A stretch of 5,761 nucleotides of DNA from Clostridia bacterium (GTDB lineage: Bacteria; Bacillota; Clostridia; Oscillospirales; CAG-272). The notes under the pieces are model-generated. The model ran no database searches. It was given only the letters and a program-made list of their open reading frames with translations, and was not told the origin of the DNA. Location: positions 1-5,761 of the forward strand of contig JAGBTR010000310.1 of NCBI GenBank assembly GCA_017631215.1, read 5' to 3'. Shown here piece by piece: positions 5,343 to 5,761 of the stretch. Both the position numbers and the translations under genes were made by a program. Position 1 is the stretch's first letter; each line of letters starts with the position of its first letter.

Positions 5343-5761
5343 TCAGCCTTTCAAACACAAGCGGCACAGAAAGCAGGAAAAGAAGATGCAAAAAACCATC
5401 AGCACAAGGGAAAGCGGCAGGGCGTAGCGCGTTTTTTTGACACCGACCGAGGAAAAATAGACGCTGATGACGTAGACGGCCGTGTCCGAGCTGCCCATCA
5501 CCACCGTCGCGCAGGCGGCGGTAAAGCTATCCGCACCGACCTCGGTCAACAGCGAGGAATAGGTCGCCATCGCGGCGCTCCCCGAAAAGGGACGTGTCAG
5601 CAGCAGCGGTGTCAGCTCGCTCGGCACACCCACGCGCAAAAGGACGGGCGAGAGCCACGCCCCCACCGTCTCGACCGCCCCCGAGGCGCGCAGCATACCC
5701 ACCGCCACGAGGAGTGCCGTCAGCGTGGGGAGCAAACGCACCGCTGTCCGCACGCCCTCGG
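5343..5761 (-). CDS. spmB: Spore maturation protein B, C-terminal part (continues past the window)
   Basis: About 138 C-terminal residues are present, out of roughly 175 in typical SpmB; the frame is open to the right edge, so the start lies outside. The match to the nucleoside-recognition/Gate domain family is clear: an EGVRTAVRLLP segment, LRASGA, RPFSGSAAMATYSSLL, then GADSF, the signature MGSSDTAVYVISVYFSSVGVKKTRYALP, and a final hydrophobic helix. Several membrane segments are predicted. In Bacillus, SpmA and SpmB are needed for normal dehydration of the spore core; spmA would be expected immediately upstream, outside the window. The terminal membrane helix is cysteine-rich (CIFFSCFLCRLC), which is unusual. 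The GTG at 5753 is internal, since the codons before it fit the family. Confidence 0.93.
   Translation of the reverse strand, partial: EGVRTAVRLLPTLTALLVAVGMLRASGAVETVGAWLSPVLLRVGVPSELTPLLLTRPFSGSAAMATYSSLLTEVGADSFTAACATVVMGSSDTAVYVISVYFSSVGVKKTRYALPLSLVLMVFCIFFSCFLCRLCLKG

Noticed and set aside
5753..5761. Start of spmB at GTG 5753
   Set aside because: The preceding in-frame codons give EG, matching the SpmB family (EG before the RTAVRLLP-like segment), and the remaining length would be too short. The gene continues beyond the window.

Overview
The window looks like chromosomal DNA from a spore-forming member of the Clostridia (Firmicutes) with fairly high GC. The evidence is a spore maturation gene (spmB), an RNase J of the Gram-positive type, a PrsA/SurA-like membrane-anchored foldase without a lipobox, and strong GGAGG-type ribosome binding sites. 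A gut lineage related to Oscillospiraceae or Christensenellales is my guess; the sequence itself does not fix the family. No phage, insertion sequence, CRISPR array, rRNA or tRNA was seen.

All five genes lie on the minus strand, so transcription runs from the right edge to the left. Right to left they are: the 3' part of spmB (5343-5761, continuing beyond the window); a small tail-anchored protein of unknown function (5037-5300), 42 bp after spmB and probably in the same operon; RNase J (2750-4735); a membrane-anchored SurA/PrsA-like protein with two degenerate parvulin-like repeats (889-2580); and a cysteine-rich protein with three predicted zinc ribbons (38-712). Strong hairpins follow the last two genes: a good intrinsic terminator at 835-873, and the stem of a likely terminator at 1-26 that is cut by the window edge.

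The most interesting DNA is the 300-bp gap upstream of RNase J. A perfect consensus vegetative promoter (TTGACA, 17 bp, TATAAT) begins six bases after the stop of the small gene. It should produce an untranslated leader of about 260 nt. The leader holds at least four stem-loops, one of which (4811-4858) is a long stem followed by six T's and resembles an intrinsic terminator lying between promoter and coding region. The RNase J reading frame also stays open through most of this leader and contains a second ATG with a plausible ribosome binding site. Together these suggest post-transcriptional control of RNase J, possibly autoregulation, by attenuation or leader processing. This is inference.

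The AT-rich gap upstream of the foldase gene has a consensus -10 box followed by a 24-bp near-palindrome in the 5' leader, a candidate operator or 5' hairpin. The genes do not form one obvious pathway. spmB is a sporulation gene, RNase J handles RNA decay and maturation, and the foldase acts outside the membrane. The separate promoters and terminators fit three or four transcription units: spm plus the small gene, rnj, the foldase, and the zinc-ribbon gene.
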